A stretch of 64,000 nucleotides of DNA from Agreia sp. VKM Ac-1783 (GTDB taxonomy: Bacteria; Actinomycetota; Actinomycetes; Actinomycetales; Microbacteriaceae): positions 62,001 to 126,000 of the forward strand of contig NZ_FXWI01000002.1 of the NCBI RefSeq assembly GCF_900177765.1, written 5' to 3'. Positions 15,767-23,952 of this stretch are shown one piece after another. The notes beneath the pieces are model-generated. The model saw only the letters and a list, made by a program, of their open reading frames with translations. It was not told where the DNA came from and made no database searches. The position numbers and the translations under genes are program-made. The first letter of the stretch is position 1; every line of letters begins with the position of its first letter.

Positions 15767-17593
15767 TCAGAGAATGAGCGACTGGCCCTCGGTGGCGGGC
15801 GCAGCCTGATAGATACGCTCGACGTCGTCGGCGAAATCCTTCATGATCACGTGTCGCTTGATCGTGAGCTTCGGAGTCAGATGACCCGAGTCCTCGGTCA
15901 AGTCGTTGCTCAGCACCACGAACTTGCGGATGGACTCGGCTCGCGAAACAGTGCTGTTCGCCTGGTCGACCGCGCGCTGGATCTCGGCGAGCACGGCAGG
16001 GTTCTGGGCGGCGTCGGCAAGCGAGAGGTCGGATGGCTGGCCGTTGTTGGCGAGCCAGACAGGAAGCATCTCGGGATCGAGCGTGATCAGCGCAGAGATG
16101 AAGGGCTTCTGATCGCCGACCACGATCACCTGCCCCACAAGAGGATTCGCGCGGATCGGATCCTCGAGAACGGCCGGCGCGACGTTCTTGCCGGCCGCGG
16201 TCACGATGATCTCCTTCTTGCGGCCGGTGATGGTGAGGAAGCCGTCGGAGTCGAACGCGCCGATGTCGCCGGTCTTGAACCAGACGCCATCCATCGCCTC
16301 CCGGGTCGCCTCCTCGTTGTTCCAGTACCCGGCGAACACGTTGACGCCGGTGACCTGGATCTCGCCGTCGTCGGCGATCCGGACTCCCACTCCCGGGAGC
16401 GCAGGGCCGACGGTGCCGATCTTGAACTTCGACACGAGGTTGACGGTCGCGGGCGCGGTCGTCTCGGTGAGACCGTAGCCCTCGAGGATCTTGATGCCCA
16501 GGCTGCGGTAGAAGTGGCCGAGACGGTGGCCGAGGGGGGCCGAGCCCGATACGGCGTACTGCACGCGACCGCCCATGGCCTGGCGGATCTTCGAGAGCAC
16601 GAGACGATCGAAGAGAGCGAATCTCAGTCGCAGGCCGAGAGGGACCTTGCCGGCATCCAGGGCGACCGAGTGCTCGATCGCGGCCGCGGCGGCCTTGCGG
16701 AAGATGGCACCCTTTCCTCCTGTCTCCGCCTTCTGCTCGGAGGAGTTGTAGACCTTCTCGAAGACTCGCGGCACGGCGAGGAGGAAGGTCGGTCGGAAGC
16801 TTGCGAGTGAGGTCAGCAGCTTCTTGGTGTCGGGCTGGTGACCCACCTTCACACCGGCGTGCACGCAGAGCACCGAGATGAACCGGGCGAAGATGTGCGC
16901 CGTGGTGATGAACAGCAGCGTGGATGCGCCCGGCCCGAGCATCTCCTGCATCACGACCCCGGCGTTGCGACTCAGCTCGACGAAGTTGGAGTGCGTCAAG
17001 ATGCACCCCTTCGGCCGCCCGGTCGTTCCCGAGGTGTAGATGAGCGTGGCCAGATCGCTGCCTTTGGCGAGGGAGCGTGCCTCCTCGAGCGCCTCGTCGC
17101 TGACACCGGTGCCGGAGGAGACGATCTTGTCGAGGTCGCCGAGATCGATCTGCCAGACCCGGTCGATCAGCGGGAGGTCGGGGTGAACCTCGTCGAACTT
17201 GGCGAAGTGGTCGGCGGTTTCGAGGATCACGGCGACGGCGCCCGAGTCGCTGAGATTCCACTGCACCTGGCTGGGCGACGAGGTCTCGTAGATCGGAACA
17301 AGGATCGCTCCCGCGAACCACGTGGCGAAATCGACGACCGTCCACTCGTACCGCGTTTTGCACATGAAACCGATCTTGTCGCCCGGTTTGATGCCGCGGG
17401 CGATGAGTCCCTTGGCCGTCGCACGAACGCGATGCAGGAACTCGGCCACGGTGATCTCGCTCCAGCCGTCATCTCCGTCGGGGATGGCGAACAGTGGCGC
17501 ATCCGGTGTCGCCGCTGCTCGAGCGAGCAGCAGGTCGGTGACGTTCGCGTCGGGGTCGGCCTTCACGACGGCGGGTACAGAGAATTCTTCCAC
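15767..17593 (-). CDS. Long-chain fatty acid-CoA ligase (AMP-forming)
   Basis: A 608-residue ANL-family enzyme that activates fatty acids through an acyl-adenylate to acyl-CoA. Visible motifs: P-loop LIYTSGTTGRPKG (about 173-185), YGLTETTAPA (the A5 region), WFKTGDIG and GRKKEIIVTAAGKNVAP near the hinge. The size and the KMTDLDILARAAATPD-like N-terminus fit the FadD15/long-chain group, but chain length is not readable. Start ATG 17593 is followed by EEFSVPAVV. The 183-base gap with the divergent glucokinase holds both promoters; none was clear enough to list. Confidence 0.9.
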   Translation of the reverse strand: MEEFSVPAVVKADPDANVTDLLLARAAATPDAPLFAIPDGDDGWSEITVAEFLHRVRATAKGLIARGIKPGDKIGFMCKTRYEWTVVDFATWFAGAILVPIYETSSPSQVQWNLSDSGAVAVILETADHFAKFDEVHPDLPLIDRVWQIDLGDLDKIVSSGTGVSDEALEEARSLAKGSDLATLIYTSGTTGRPKGCILTHSNFVELSRNAGVVMQEMLGPGASTLLFITTAHIFARFISVLCVHAGVKVGHQPDTKKLLTSLASFRPTFLLAVPRVFEKVYNSSEQKAETGGKGAIFRKAAAAAIEHSVALDAGKVPLGLRLRFALFDRLVLSKIRQAMGGRVQYAVSGSAPLGHRLGHFYRSLGIKILEGYGLTETTAPATVNLVSKFKIGTVGPALPGVGVRIADDGEIQVTGVNVFAGYWNNEEATREAMDGVWFKTGDIGAFDSDGFLTITGRKKEIIVTAAGKNVAPAVLEDPIRANPLVGQVIVVGDQKPFISALITLDPEMLPVWLANNGQPSDLSLADAAQNPAVLAEIQRAVDQANSTVSRAESIRKFVVLSNDLTEDSGHLTPKLTIKRHVIMKDFADDVERIYQAAPATEGQSLIL

Positions 17594-17776
17594 GTCAACT
17601 CCTTTGTCAACAGGTCAATGTGCTCGTCGGCGCTTGAGGCCGATGCTCCGGTCAAATGGTGCTGGATGGCGCCGGATAACTACACTCTACTTGGCGCACT
17701 CGACCGTTTGTCGGAACGCGCATCGCAAGCGACGTCCTCGCCCCAGCGGCCGTCGACGTGGAAGGACACGGGTTTC

Positions 17777-18724
17777 ATGCACGCCATCGGCATCGACATC
17801 GGCGGAACGAAGATCGCTGGCGCGTTGGTCGACGACCTCGGGCAGATCGTGCGATTCGACCGACGACCCACCCAGGCCGTCGACATCCAGAACATCGAGG
17901 ACTCGGTCGTCGCGATGATCACCGAGCTCGCAGACGGCTACGACGTCGCCGCGGTCGGCGTGGCCGCCGCCGGATTCATCGATGCTGCTCAGTCGACGGT
18001 GTACTACGCCCCGAACATCAGCTACCGCAACGAACCGTTCCGCGAAAAGCTCGAGCGGCGCGTGCCCTATCGCGTCATCATCGAGAACGATGCGAATGCG
18101 GCGGGATGGGCCGAGTTCCGCTACGGCGCGGGCCGCCTGGTCAGCGACATGTGCATGCTCACCATCGGAACGGGGGTCGGGGGAGCCATCGTCTCCTCTG
18201 ATCGCATGTTCCGCGGTGGCTTCGGCGCGGCGGCAGAGTTGGGCCACATGCGCGTCGTTCCCGACGGGCTTCCCTGTGGATGCGGTGCCCGCGGCTGCAT
18301 CGAGCAGTATGGCTCTGGCCGAGCGCTCCTGCGCTACTCGAACGAGTTGGCGGATGCCGGCGGCATCGGCATCGCTCTGGCGGCCGCTCGGACTCGTGTC
18401 GGCGTGTTGACGGGCCACGAGGTGAGCGAACTCATCCAGACGGGCGACCCCGGCGCCCTCGCGGCCCTTCGCGAGCTCGGTCATTGGATCGGACAGGCGA
18501 GTGCCAGCCTGGCCGCTGTGCTCGATCCCCAACTGTTCGTGATCGGTGGAGGGGTCGCTCAAGCCGGAAACCTGCTGCTCGACCCCATCCGACAGTCTTT
18601 TCTCGACAATCTGCCCGCTCGCGGGTATCACCCGGAACCGGAGTTCAGGATCGCCGAACTCGTCAACGATGCGGGGGTCGTCGGCGCCGCCGATCTCGCA
18701 CGTCTCTACGCCGCGCAGATCTGA
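17777..18724 (+). CDS. ROK-family glucokinase
   Basis: A 315-residue sugar kinase. The ATP phosphate-1 motif is IGIDIGGTKIAGAL at residues 3-16, and phosphate-2 is GTGVGGAIV. The ROK zinc-binding motif appears as CGCGARGCIEQY. The catalytic Asp lies in ENDANAAGWAE. These features fit actinobacterial GlkA-type glucokinases, which phosphorylate glucose and can take part in carbon control. ATG 17777 was chosen at MHAIGIDIGG, because the longer open frame lacks family features. The stop precedes plsC by 14 bases, so the pair is co-transcribed. Confidence 0.9.
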   Translation: MHAIGIDIGGTKIAGALVDDLGQIVRFDRRPTQAVDIQNIEDSVVAMITELADGYDVAAVGVAAAGFIDAAQSTVYYAPNISYRNEPFREKLERRVPYRVIIENDANAAGWAEFRYGAGRLVSDMCMLTIGTGVGGAIVSSDRMFRGGFGAAAELGHMRVVPDGLPCGCGARGCIEQYGSGRALLRYSNELADAGGIGIALAAARTRVGVLTGHEVSELIQTGDPGALAALRELGHWIGQASASLAAVLDPQLFVIGGGVAQAGNLLLDPIRQSFLDNLPARGYHPEPEFRIAELVNDAGVVGAADLARLYAAQI

Positions 18725-18738
18725 GCCGAAGGCACACG

Positions 18739-19428
18739 ATGTTCTACTGGATCATGAAGAACCTGATCGCCGGGCCTATCGTGCTCACGGTGTTCCGTCC
18801 GTGGATTCGAGGACTCGAGAACGTGCCGCGCACGGGCGGAGCCATTCTGGCTAGCAATCATCTCTCGTTCATCGACTCCGTGATCCTTCCCCTCGTGCTC
18901 TCGAGGCGCGTGTCCTTCCTCGCCAAAAGCGACTACTTCACGGGCAAGGGCATCAAGGGTGCTCTCGTGCGGGGCTTCTTTCTCGCAACCGGTCAGTTGC
19001 CGATCGACCGGTCCGGCGGCAAGGCATCGGAGGCCTCGCTGAACACGGGACTCGCCGTACTGGGCCGGGGCGACCTCCTCGGTATCTACCCGGAAGGCAC
19101 CCGGAGTCCGGACGCAAAGATGTATCGGGGCCGAACCGGTGTGGCGCGGATGGTCCTCGAGGCCGGCGTTCCCGTCATTCCCGTCGCGATGATCGATACG
19201 CACAAGGTGATGGCCATCGGCACGAAGGTCCCGAAGATCAGGAGAGTTGGCGTCATCATCGGCCAGCCGCTAGATTTCTCTAGGTTCGAGGGGTTGGAAT
19301 CCGACCGATTCATCCTTCGGAGCGTCACCGACGAGATCATGTACGAACTGCAGCGGCTCTCGGGCCAGGAATATGCAGATGTCTACGCGACTTCGGTAAA
19401 GGAGAAACGGACGAGCGTCGTTCGTTGA
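18739..19428 (+). CDS. plsC: 1-acyl-glycerol-3-phosphate acyltransferase
   Basis: A 229-residue membrane-associated enzyme that adds the second acyl chain to make phosphatidic acid. The catalytic NHLSFID (HX4D) motif is near residue 39, SDYFTGKG/GQLPIDRSGG follow, and the substrate motif is PEGTRSPD. A hydrophobic segment lies at residues 5-20. ATG 18739 is 14 bases after the glucokinase stop. The next gene, class II DAHP synthase, has an open frame that overlaps the end of this gene, so the three are probably one operon. Confidence 0.9.
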   Translation: MFYWIMKNLIAGPIVLTVFRPWIRGLENVPRTGGAILASNHLSFIDSVILPLVLSRRVSFLAKSDYFTGKGIKGALVRGFFLATGQLPIDRSGGKASEASLNTGLAVLGRGDLLGIYPEGTRSPDAKMYRGRTGVARMVLEAGVPVIPVAMIDTHKVMAIGTKVPKIRRVGVIIGQPLDFSRFEGLESDRFILRSVTDEIMYELQRLSGQEYADVYATSVKEKRTSVVR

Positions 19429-19490
19429 CGCGGACGGCCTTCACCTGGCTGGACCGCACACTCGAAAGCAACAGATACGGAATCCCTCAC

Positions 19491-20870
19491 GTGGTAGATC
19501 CAACCGAACTGGTCGTTCAAGCAGATGAGTCTGTGATCGCCGGGTTGGACTATTGGCGAGGTCTCCCGGTCAAGCAGCAGCCGACTTGGCCAGACAGCGT
19601 AGCGGTAGAGTCCGCATCTGCTGAGATCGCGGGCCTGCCGCCACTCGTCTTCGCCGGCGAGGTCGACAACCTCAGAGACAGGCTGGCTGTGGCCGCCCGC
19701 GGAGAAGCGTTCCTGCTTCAGGGAGGCGACTGCGCCGAGACCTTCTCCGGCGCGACGGCAGAGCAGATCCGCAATCGGGTCAAGACGGTGCTGCAGATGG
19801 CCGTCGTTCTCACCTACGGCGCCTCGATGCCCGTCATCAAGATGGGACGCATGGCCGGGCAGTTCGCGAAGCCTCGCTCGAGCGACACCGAGACACGGGG
19901 ATCCGTCACGCTGCCCGCCTACCGCGGAGACATCGTCAATGGGTACGACTTCACTCCCGAGTCCCGCGAGGCAGACCCTCGTCGACTCGTGCAGGGGTAC
20001 CACACGGCGGCGTCGACCCTCAATCTGATCCGCGCCTTCACCCAGGGCGGCTTCGCCGACCTGCGACAGGTGCACGACTGGAACAAGGGCTTCACATCGA
20101 ACCCGGCCAACGTCAGGTACGAGCACCTCGCCCGCGAGATCGACCGGGCCGTCAAGTTCATGATCGCCTGCGGTGCGGACTTCGAGGCGCTGAAGCGCAC
20201 CGAGTTCTTCGTGAGCCACGAGGCCCTGCTCTTCGATTACGAGCGCCCCATGACGCGCATCGATTCGCGCACGGGAACCCCGTACAACACGTCGAGTCAC
20301 TTCCTCTGGATCGGCGAGCGTACCCGCGACCTCGACGGGGCGCACGTCGACTTCCTCAGCCGGGTGCGCAACCCGATCGGAGTCAAGCTCGGCCCCACCA
20401 CGAGTGGCGACGACATGCTGCGGCTCATCGACAAGCTCGACCCGAACAGAGAGCCCGGCCGCCTCACGTTCATCACTCGTATGGGCGCCGGCAAGATCCG
20501 CGACGCGTTGCCGCCCCTGCTCGAGACGATCAAGTCGGCTGACGCGACTCCACTGTGGGTCACCGACCCGATGCACGGCAATGGGCTGACCACGCCGACG
20601 GGCTACAAGACCCGCCGCTTCGATGACGTCGTCGACGAGGTCAAGGGATTCTTCGAATCCCACCGCGCCGCCGGAACGCACCCGGGCGGCATCCATGTCG
20701 AGCTCACGGGTGACGACGTCACGGAGTGCCTCGGCGGCTCCGAGCACATCGACGAGGCCGATCTGGCCACTCGGTACGAGTCGCTGTGCGACCCCCGGCT
20801 CAATCACATGCAGTCTCTCGAACTCGCGTTCCTCGTCGCCGAAGAACTCGGCGAGGCTCGAAAGGCCTGA
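19491..20870 (+). CDS. aroG: 3-deoxy-7-phosphoheptulonate synthase, class II
   Basis: First enzyme of the shikimate pathway, joining PEP and erythrose 4-phosphate. It has 459 residues with class II features: GGDCAETF, KMGRMAGQFAKPRS, SHFLWIGERTR, and WVTDPMHGN and GIHVELTGDDVTECLGG near the C-terminus. I chose GTG 19491 because VDPTELVVQADESV starts where family members usually start; a TTG at 19425 would add 22 residues but lacks a well-placed SD. Class II enzymes in actinobacteria often pair with chorismate mutase; a secreted one lies 4 kb away on the other strand. It converges on the PASTA kinase gene. Confidence 0.94.
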   Translation: MVDPTELVVQADESVIAGLDYWRGLPVKQQPTWPDSVAVESASAEIAGLPPLVFAGEVDNLRDRLAVAARGEAFLLQGGDCAETFSGATAEQIRNRVKTVLQMAVVLTYGASMPVIKMGRMAGQFAKPRSSDTETRGSVTLPAYRGDIVNGYDFTPESREADPRRLVQGYHTAASTLNLIRAFTQGGFADLRQVHDWNKGFTSNPANVRYEHLAREIDRAVKFMIACGADFEALKRTEFFVSHEALLFDYERPMTRIDSRTGTPYNTSSHFLWIGERTRDLDGAHVDFLSRVRNPIGVKLGPTTSGDDMLRLIDKLDPNREPGRLTFITRMGAGKIRDALPPLLETIKSADATPLWVTDPMHGNGLTTPTGYKTRRFDDVVDEVKGFFESHRAAGTHPGGIHVELTGDDVTECLGGSEHIDEADLATRYESLCDPRLNHMQSLELAFLVAEELGEARKA

Positions 20871-20892
20871 CGACGTTCGACCGGTTCGGTGC

Positions 20893-20930
20893 GCTCGCGC
20901 CCGGATGCCTCACGCATCCGGACGCGAGCG
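20893..20930. terminator. Bidirectional terminator between aroG and the kinase gene
   Basis: GCTCGCG plus CCGGATGC pair with GCATCCGG plus CGCGAGC (fifteen base pairs with one mismatch, loop CTCAC), followed by a short T-rich tail on the plus strand (GGCTTTA). It lies in the 84-base gap of converging genes. Confidence 0.7.
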
Positions 20931-20954
20931 TTCGGCTTTAACTCGATCAGTTGA

Positions 20955-22949
20955 TCAGAGCGCGAAGTTCACAGTAACCTTCGTGCCACGCGGAACGCTC
21001 GTTCCGACCCCGGGATTGATGGCACTGACGGTGAACGCCTCGGGGCGTAGGTCAGCAACAAAGCTGTAATCGAGGTTGAAACCTAGACTTTCCAGTGTTG
21101 CCTTTGCCTTATCCCACGACTTGCCGACGACATCTGGAACCGCGACCGGCTCGGGACCGCGCGAGATCTGAAGCGACATCGTGTCTCCGGGGCGGACGGT
21201 GTCGGCGGGGGCGATCGCCTGGATCACCTTGCCCTCCTCGATGGAGTCGCTGTAGACCTGCTCGCCGGCGGCAGCAGACAGGCCGACCGCCTGCAGGGTC
21301 GCTGTCGCCTCATCGACGGTCTTGTCGGACACGTCAGGGATGGAGCCGGCGGAGACCAAGAGGGAGACAGGCTGTGCCTCGCTGTAGATCACGCCCTCTG
21401 TGGATCCGTTGCTCGCCAGGCTCGCGCCATCGGCGTTGTACGCGTCGAGGACGATTCCCGCCGCTGCGTTGCTCGAGAAGACCTGCGTCTCGCTGCCCAC
21501 CGTGAACTTGGCCTGTTTGATCGCCTGTTCGGCCGAGGCCTTGTCGGCACCGATAAGTTGGGGAAGTGGCAGTTGTGCCGGCCCTGTCGACACGATGAGA
21601 GAGACTGCGGAGTCGCGAGCGACGTGAGCGCCGGACGATGGATCGGTACCGATGACCGTTCCCGCCGGAACAGTCACGCTCGATTGATCGGCACGTGTGA
21701 CCACGACACCGAGCTCCTCGAGGGTCGACTGAGCAGCGTCTGGTGCCTGACCGGCGACCGAAGGGATGGTCAACTGGGCGCCCGGTCCTACTCCGAAATA
21801 CCATCCGGTGCCACCGGCCAGCGCAACGACGAGTATGACGATGCCCACCAGCCAGAACGCACGTCGTCGGCGTACCGCCGTCGATGCTTTGAGGCGCGCC
21901 GCGGGGGCCGAGGCGACCGCGCTGTGCGCTGCTGTCGCCTGGGGGGCTCGCTGCGGCGCTGTAGACGGCTTCGGCACGTTCAGAGCTGAGGTCATGCCGG
22001 TCTGCCTGAACGCCTGCGTCTGCGCCTGCGCCGCCGCGATATCGGGGCTGAGCGCCGCGGGCATAACGACCGTGCGCTGGATACCGGTCGTCGCTGCCTG
22101 GGTCGCGGACATGCTCTGCTCGGTGAGCCGAAGCTGTTCGAGCATGGCGCGACCATCTGTCGGACGGTCGACCGGATCCTTCGCGGTCGCCCATAACACG
22201 AGGTCGTCGAGGTCGCGCGGCACCGAGGGGTTCACGGCGCTGGGGCGGGGCACCTGATCGTTGGCGTGCTGGAACGCGATCTGCATCGGCTGGTCGCCGA
22301 CGAACGGCTGAGCGCCAGTGAGCATCTCGTACATCATGATGCCGGCGGCGTAGATGTCGCTTCGTGCGTCTGCCGTGCCTCGGGTCAGGAGCTCGGGGGA
22401 GAGGTACGCGATCGTTCCGAGCAGCGCCTGGCCGGTGGCCGTGTTGGCCGAGGTCGCGCGAGAGAGTCCGAAGTCGCCGATCTTGATCCGGCCGTCGTCG
22501 GCGAGCAGCACGTTCTCGGGTTTGAGATCGCGGTGCACGATTCCTGCTTTGTGTGCTGCCGCAAGACCTCCGAGAACGGCGTCCATGATGTCGAGGGTCT
22601 GCTCGGTCGTGAGCGTTCCATAGTCTTTCAAGAGGTCACGCAGAGTCATGCCCGGCAGATACTCCATGACCAGGTACGCCATGTCCGAGTCCTGGCCCTG
22701 GTCGAAGACGTTGACCACGTTGGGGTGCGCCAGCCTCGCGGCCGACCGGGCTTCTTGTACGAAGCGTTCTTTGAAGTTGGATTCGTCGGCGAGGTGGCCG
22801 TGCATGATCTTGATGGCGACGCGACGTTCGAGTCGAAGGTCGGTCGCGAGATAGACGGTAGCCATGCCGCCCCGGGCGATGCGCGACCGCACCTGGTACC
22901 GACCGTCGATGAGACGTCCGATCATAGGGTCAGTGGGCGCGGTGGTCAC
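20955..22949 (-). CDS. PASTA-domain Ser/Thr protein kinase (PknB/PknL family)
   Basis: A 664-residue membrane kinase. Kinase domain 12-275: G-loop ARGGMATVYLA, VAIKIMH with the catalytic Lys, HRDLKPENVLL with the catalytic Asp, DFGLSRA and the LSPELL APE-like loop. A single transmembrane helix is near residues 365-388. Four extracellular PASTA repeats follow (VAGQAPD, LIGADKAS, SIPDVSDKT and VPDVVGKSW starts), which in relatives sense peptidoglycan fragments. The neighbours, Rv2175c-like DNA-binding protein, idsA and aroG, match the M. tuberculosis pknL locus. Start GTG 22949 sits six bases after a -10 TAAACT, so leaderless translation is possible. Confidence 0.93.
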   Translation of the reverse strand: MTTAPTDPMIGRLIDGRYQVRSRIARGGMATVYLATDLRLERRVAIKIMHGHLADESNFKERFVQEARSAARLAHPNVVNVFDQGQDSDMAYLVMEYLPGMTLRDLLKDYGTLTTEQTLDIMDAVLGGLAAAHKAGIVHRDLKPENVLLADDGRIKIGDFGLSRATSANTATGQALLGTIAYLSPELLTRGTADARSDIYAAGIMMYEMLTGAQPFVGDQPMQIAFQHANDQVPRPSAVNPSVPRDLDDLVLWATAKDPVDRPTDGRAMLEQLRLTEQSMSATQAATTGIQRTVVMPAALSPDIAAAQAQTQAFRQTGMTSALNVPKPSTAPQRAPQATAAHSAVASAPAARLKASTAVRRRRAFWLVGIVILVVALAGGTGWYFGVGPGAQLTIPSVAGQAPDAAQSTLEELGVVVTRADQSSVTVPAGTVIGTDPSSGAHVARDSAVSLIVSTGPAQLPLPQLIGADKASAEQAIKQAKFTVGSETQVFSSNAAAGIVLDAYNADGASLASNGSTEGVIYSEAQPVSLLVSAGSIPDVSDKTVDEATATLQAVGLSAAAGEQVYSDSIEEGKVIQAIAPADTVRPGDTMSLQISRGPEPVAVPDVVGKSWDKAKATLESLGFNLDYSFVADLRPEAFTVSAINPGVGTSVPRGTKVTVNFAL

Positions 22950-22955
22950 GAATGA

Positions 22956-22961
22956 AGTTTA
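22956..22961 (-). promoter_or_regulatory. -10 box of the PASTA kinase gene, leaderless arrangement
   Basis: TAAACT on the minus strand lies exactly six bases before GTG 22949, which predicts transcription starting at the start codon. No SD sequence precedes the GTG. Confidence 0.4.
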
Positions 22962-23033
22962 GAGAGCCGCGGGCACGGAAGTCGGGATAGACACCGCGAA
23001 GATGAAGACGCGCCGTGCCGCCGGTGCGAACGA

Positions 23034-23435
23034 TCAGCCGGCACGCCTGTTGCGCTTGTCGGCGGTCTCGGCCGCGGGCCATTCGAGATCGTCGGGGATC
23101 GGTTCTAGTCGCAGAAGCTGCCCTGGAAAGATGGGGGTCTTCCAACTCAGGCCGTTCTGCGCCAGCACATGGGCGGTTGGGAGGCCGTGACGGATGGCGA
23201 TCTCGCTGACGGTATCGCCCAATTCGACGCGGTACGACGGTTCGTCGGGCTCGACGTTCTCGGCCTGTGTGCTTTCGGGTTCGGGTGTGAGGGCTCGATC
23301 TCTGCGGCGATTCGACGACGCTGCGACTTTCGAAGCCACGAGTCCGACCAGAACAAAGGGGAGTGCGACCGCAGCGACGAAGGAACGAGGCGGATGGCGT
23401 CGCACTCGTCGTGCGCGGCTCGGCGACCTCGTCAT
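23034..23435 (-). CDS. LysM-domain membrane-anchored protein
   Basis: A 133-residue protein with a basic N-terminus, one hydrophobic helix (residues 18-35, SFVAAVALPFVLVGLVAS) and a C-terminal LysM domain (about 65-115: YRVELGDTVSEIAIRHGLPTAHVLAQNGLSWKTPIFPGQLLRLE) that should bind peptidoglycan outside the membrane. The start ATG 23435 has GAGGTG nine bases upstream; 23462 is an alternative. It is transcribed toward the PASTA kinase, 84 bases away. A shared cell wall job is inferred. Confidence 0.8.
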   Translation of the reverse strand: MTRSPSRARRVRRHPPRSFVAAVALPFVLVGLVASKVAASSNRRRDRALTPEPESTQAENVEPDEPSYRVELGDTVSEIAIRHGLPTAHVLAQNGLSWKTPIFPGQLLRLEPIPDDLEWPAAETADKRNRRAG

Positions 23436-23598
23436 AGCGGCCGTGCACCTCGCAATACTCATCTCACCCGTGCGTCAAGAATTCCATGTATGCCGGGACT
23501 CGTCAACGGTGCATCGGCGCGCCGCGCGAGTCCGTCATAACGATGCGATATCGGTGCCGGGGTGCCGGGGACGGCCCCGATCGTGGCAGGCTTGGCAC

Positions 23599-23940
23599 GT
23601 GAGTGAAAACACCCCAGCAAGAACCTGGTTGACCATCCCCGACGTCGCCGAGATGTTCGGTTCCACACCGGGTCGAGTCCGCAAGATGATCGAGGAGCAT
23701 TCCCTGCTCGCCATCCGCCGAGACAAGGTCCTCGTCGTGCCGGATGTCTTCATCCGCGACGGCGAGCCTCTGCCGGAATTGAAGGGCACCATCATCGTGC
23801 TCCTCGATTCCGGTTTCGTGCCCGAGGAAGCGATGAAGTGGTTGCTCGAAGAAGAGGAGTCGCTCGGGGTCGCCCCGATCGACGCCTTGCTCGCCGGACG
23901 GAAGGCTGAGGTCCGTCGGGTGGCGCAGGCTCTGGCCTGA
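23599..23940 (+). CDS. DNA-binding protein, Rv2175c family
   Basis: A 113-residue winged-helix protein: WLTIPDVAEMFGSTPGRVRKMIEEHSLLAIRRDKVLVVPDVFI at the N-terminus is the HTH part, and PLPELKGTIIVLLDSGFVPEEAMKWLL forms the helical end. In M. tuberculosis Rv2175c is a DNA-binding substrate of the kinase PknL encoded beside it; here the PASTA kinase is 650 bases away on the other strand. Start GTG 23599 because homology begins with SENTPARTW; the frame extends further left without meaning. It converges with the polyprenyl synthase gene, 12 bases between stops. Confidence 0.85.
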   Translation: MSENTPARTWLTIPDVAEMFGSTPGRVRKMIEEHSLLAIRRDKVLVVPDVFIRDGEPLPELKGTIIVLLDSGFVPEEAMKWLLEEEESLGVAPIDALLAGRKAEVRRVAQALA

Positions 23941-23952
23941 GCGATCAGCTCG

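Noticed and set aside
15684-17363. Long overlapping ORF (559 aa, minus strand) within the acyl-CoA ligase gene
   Set aside because: It is in another frame of a clear ligase gene, is Arg/His rich without any domain, and such frames are expected in high-GC DNA.
16838-17776. Long 5' extension of the glucokinase frame
   Set aside because: The extension runs across the acyl-CoA ligase gene on the other strand and has no family residues; the ROK motif begins at 17777.
19425-19490. Phe/Trp/Tyr codons just upstream of the DAHP synthase, read as an aromatic leader peptide
   Set aside because: The frame continues into the enzyme without a stop, no competing hairpins were found, and the codons occur singly. 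It is at most an N-terminal extension.
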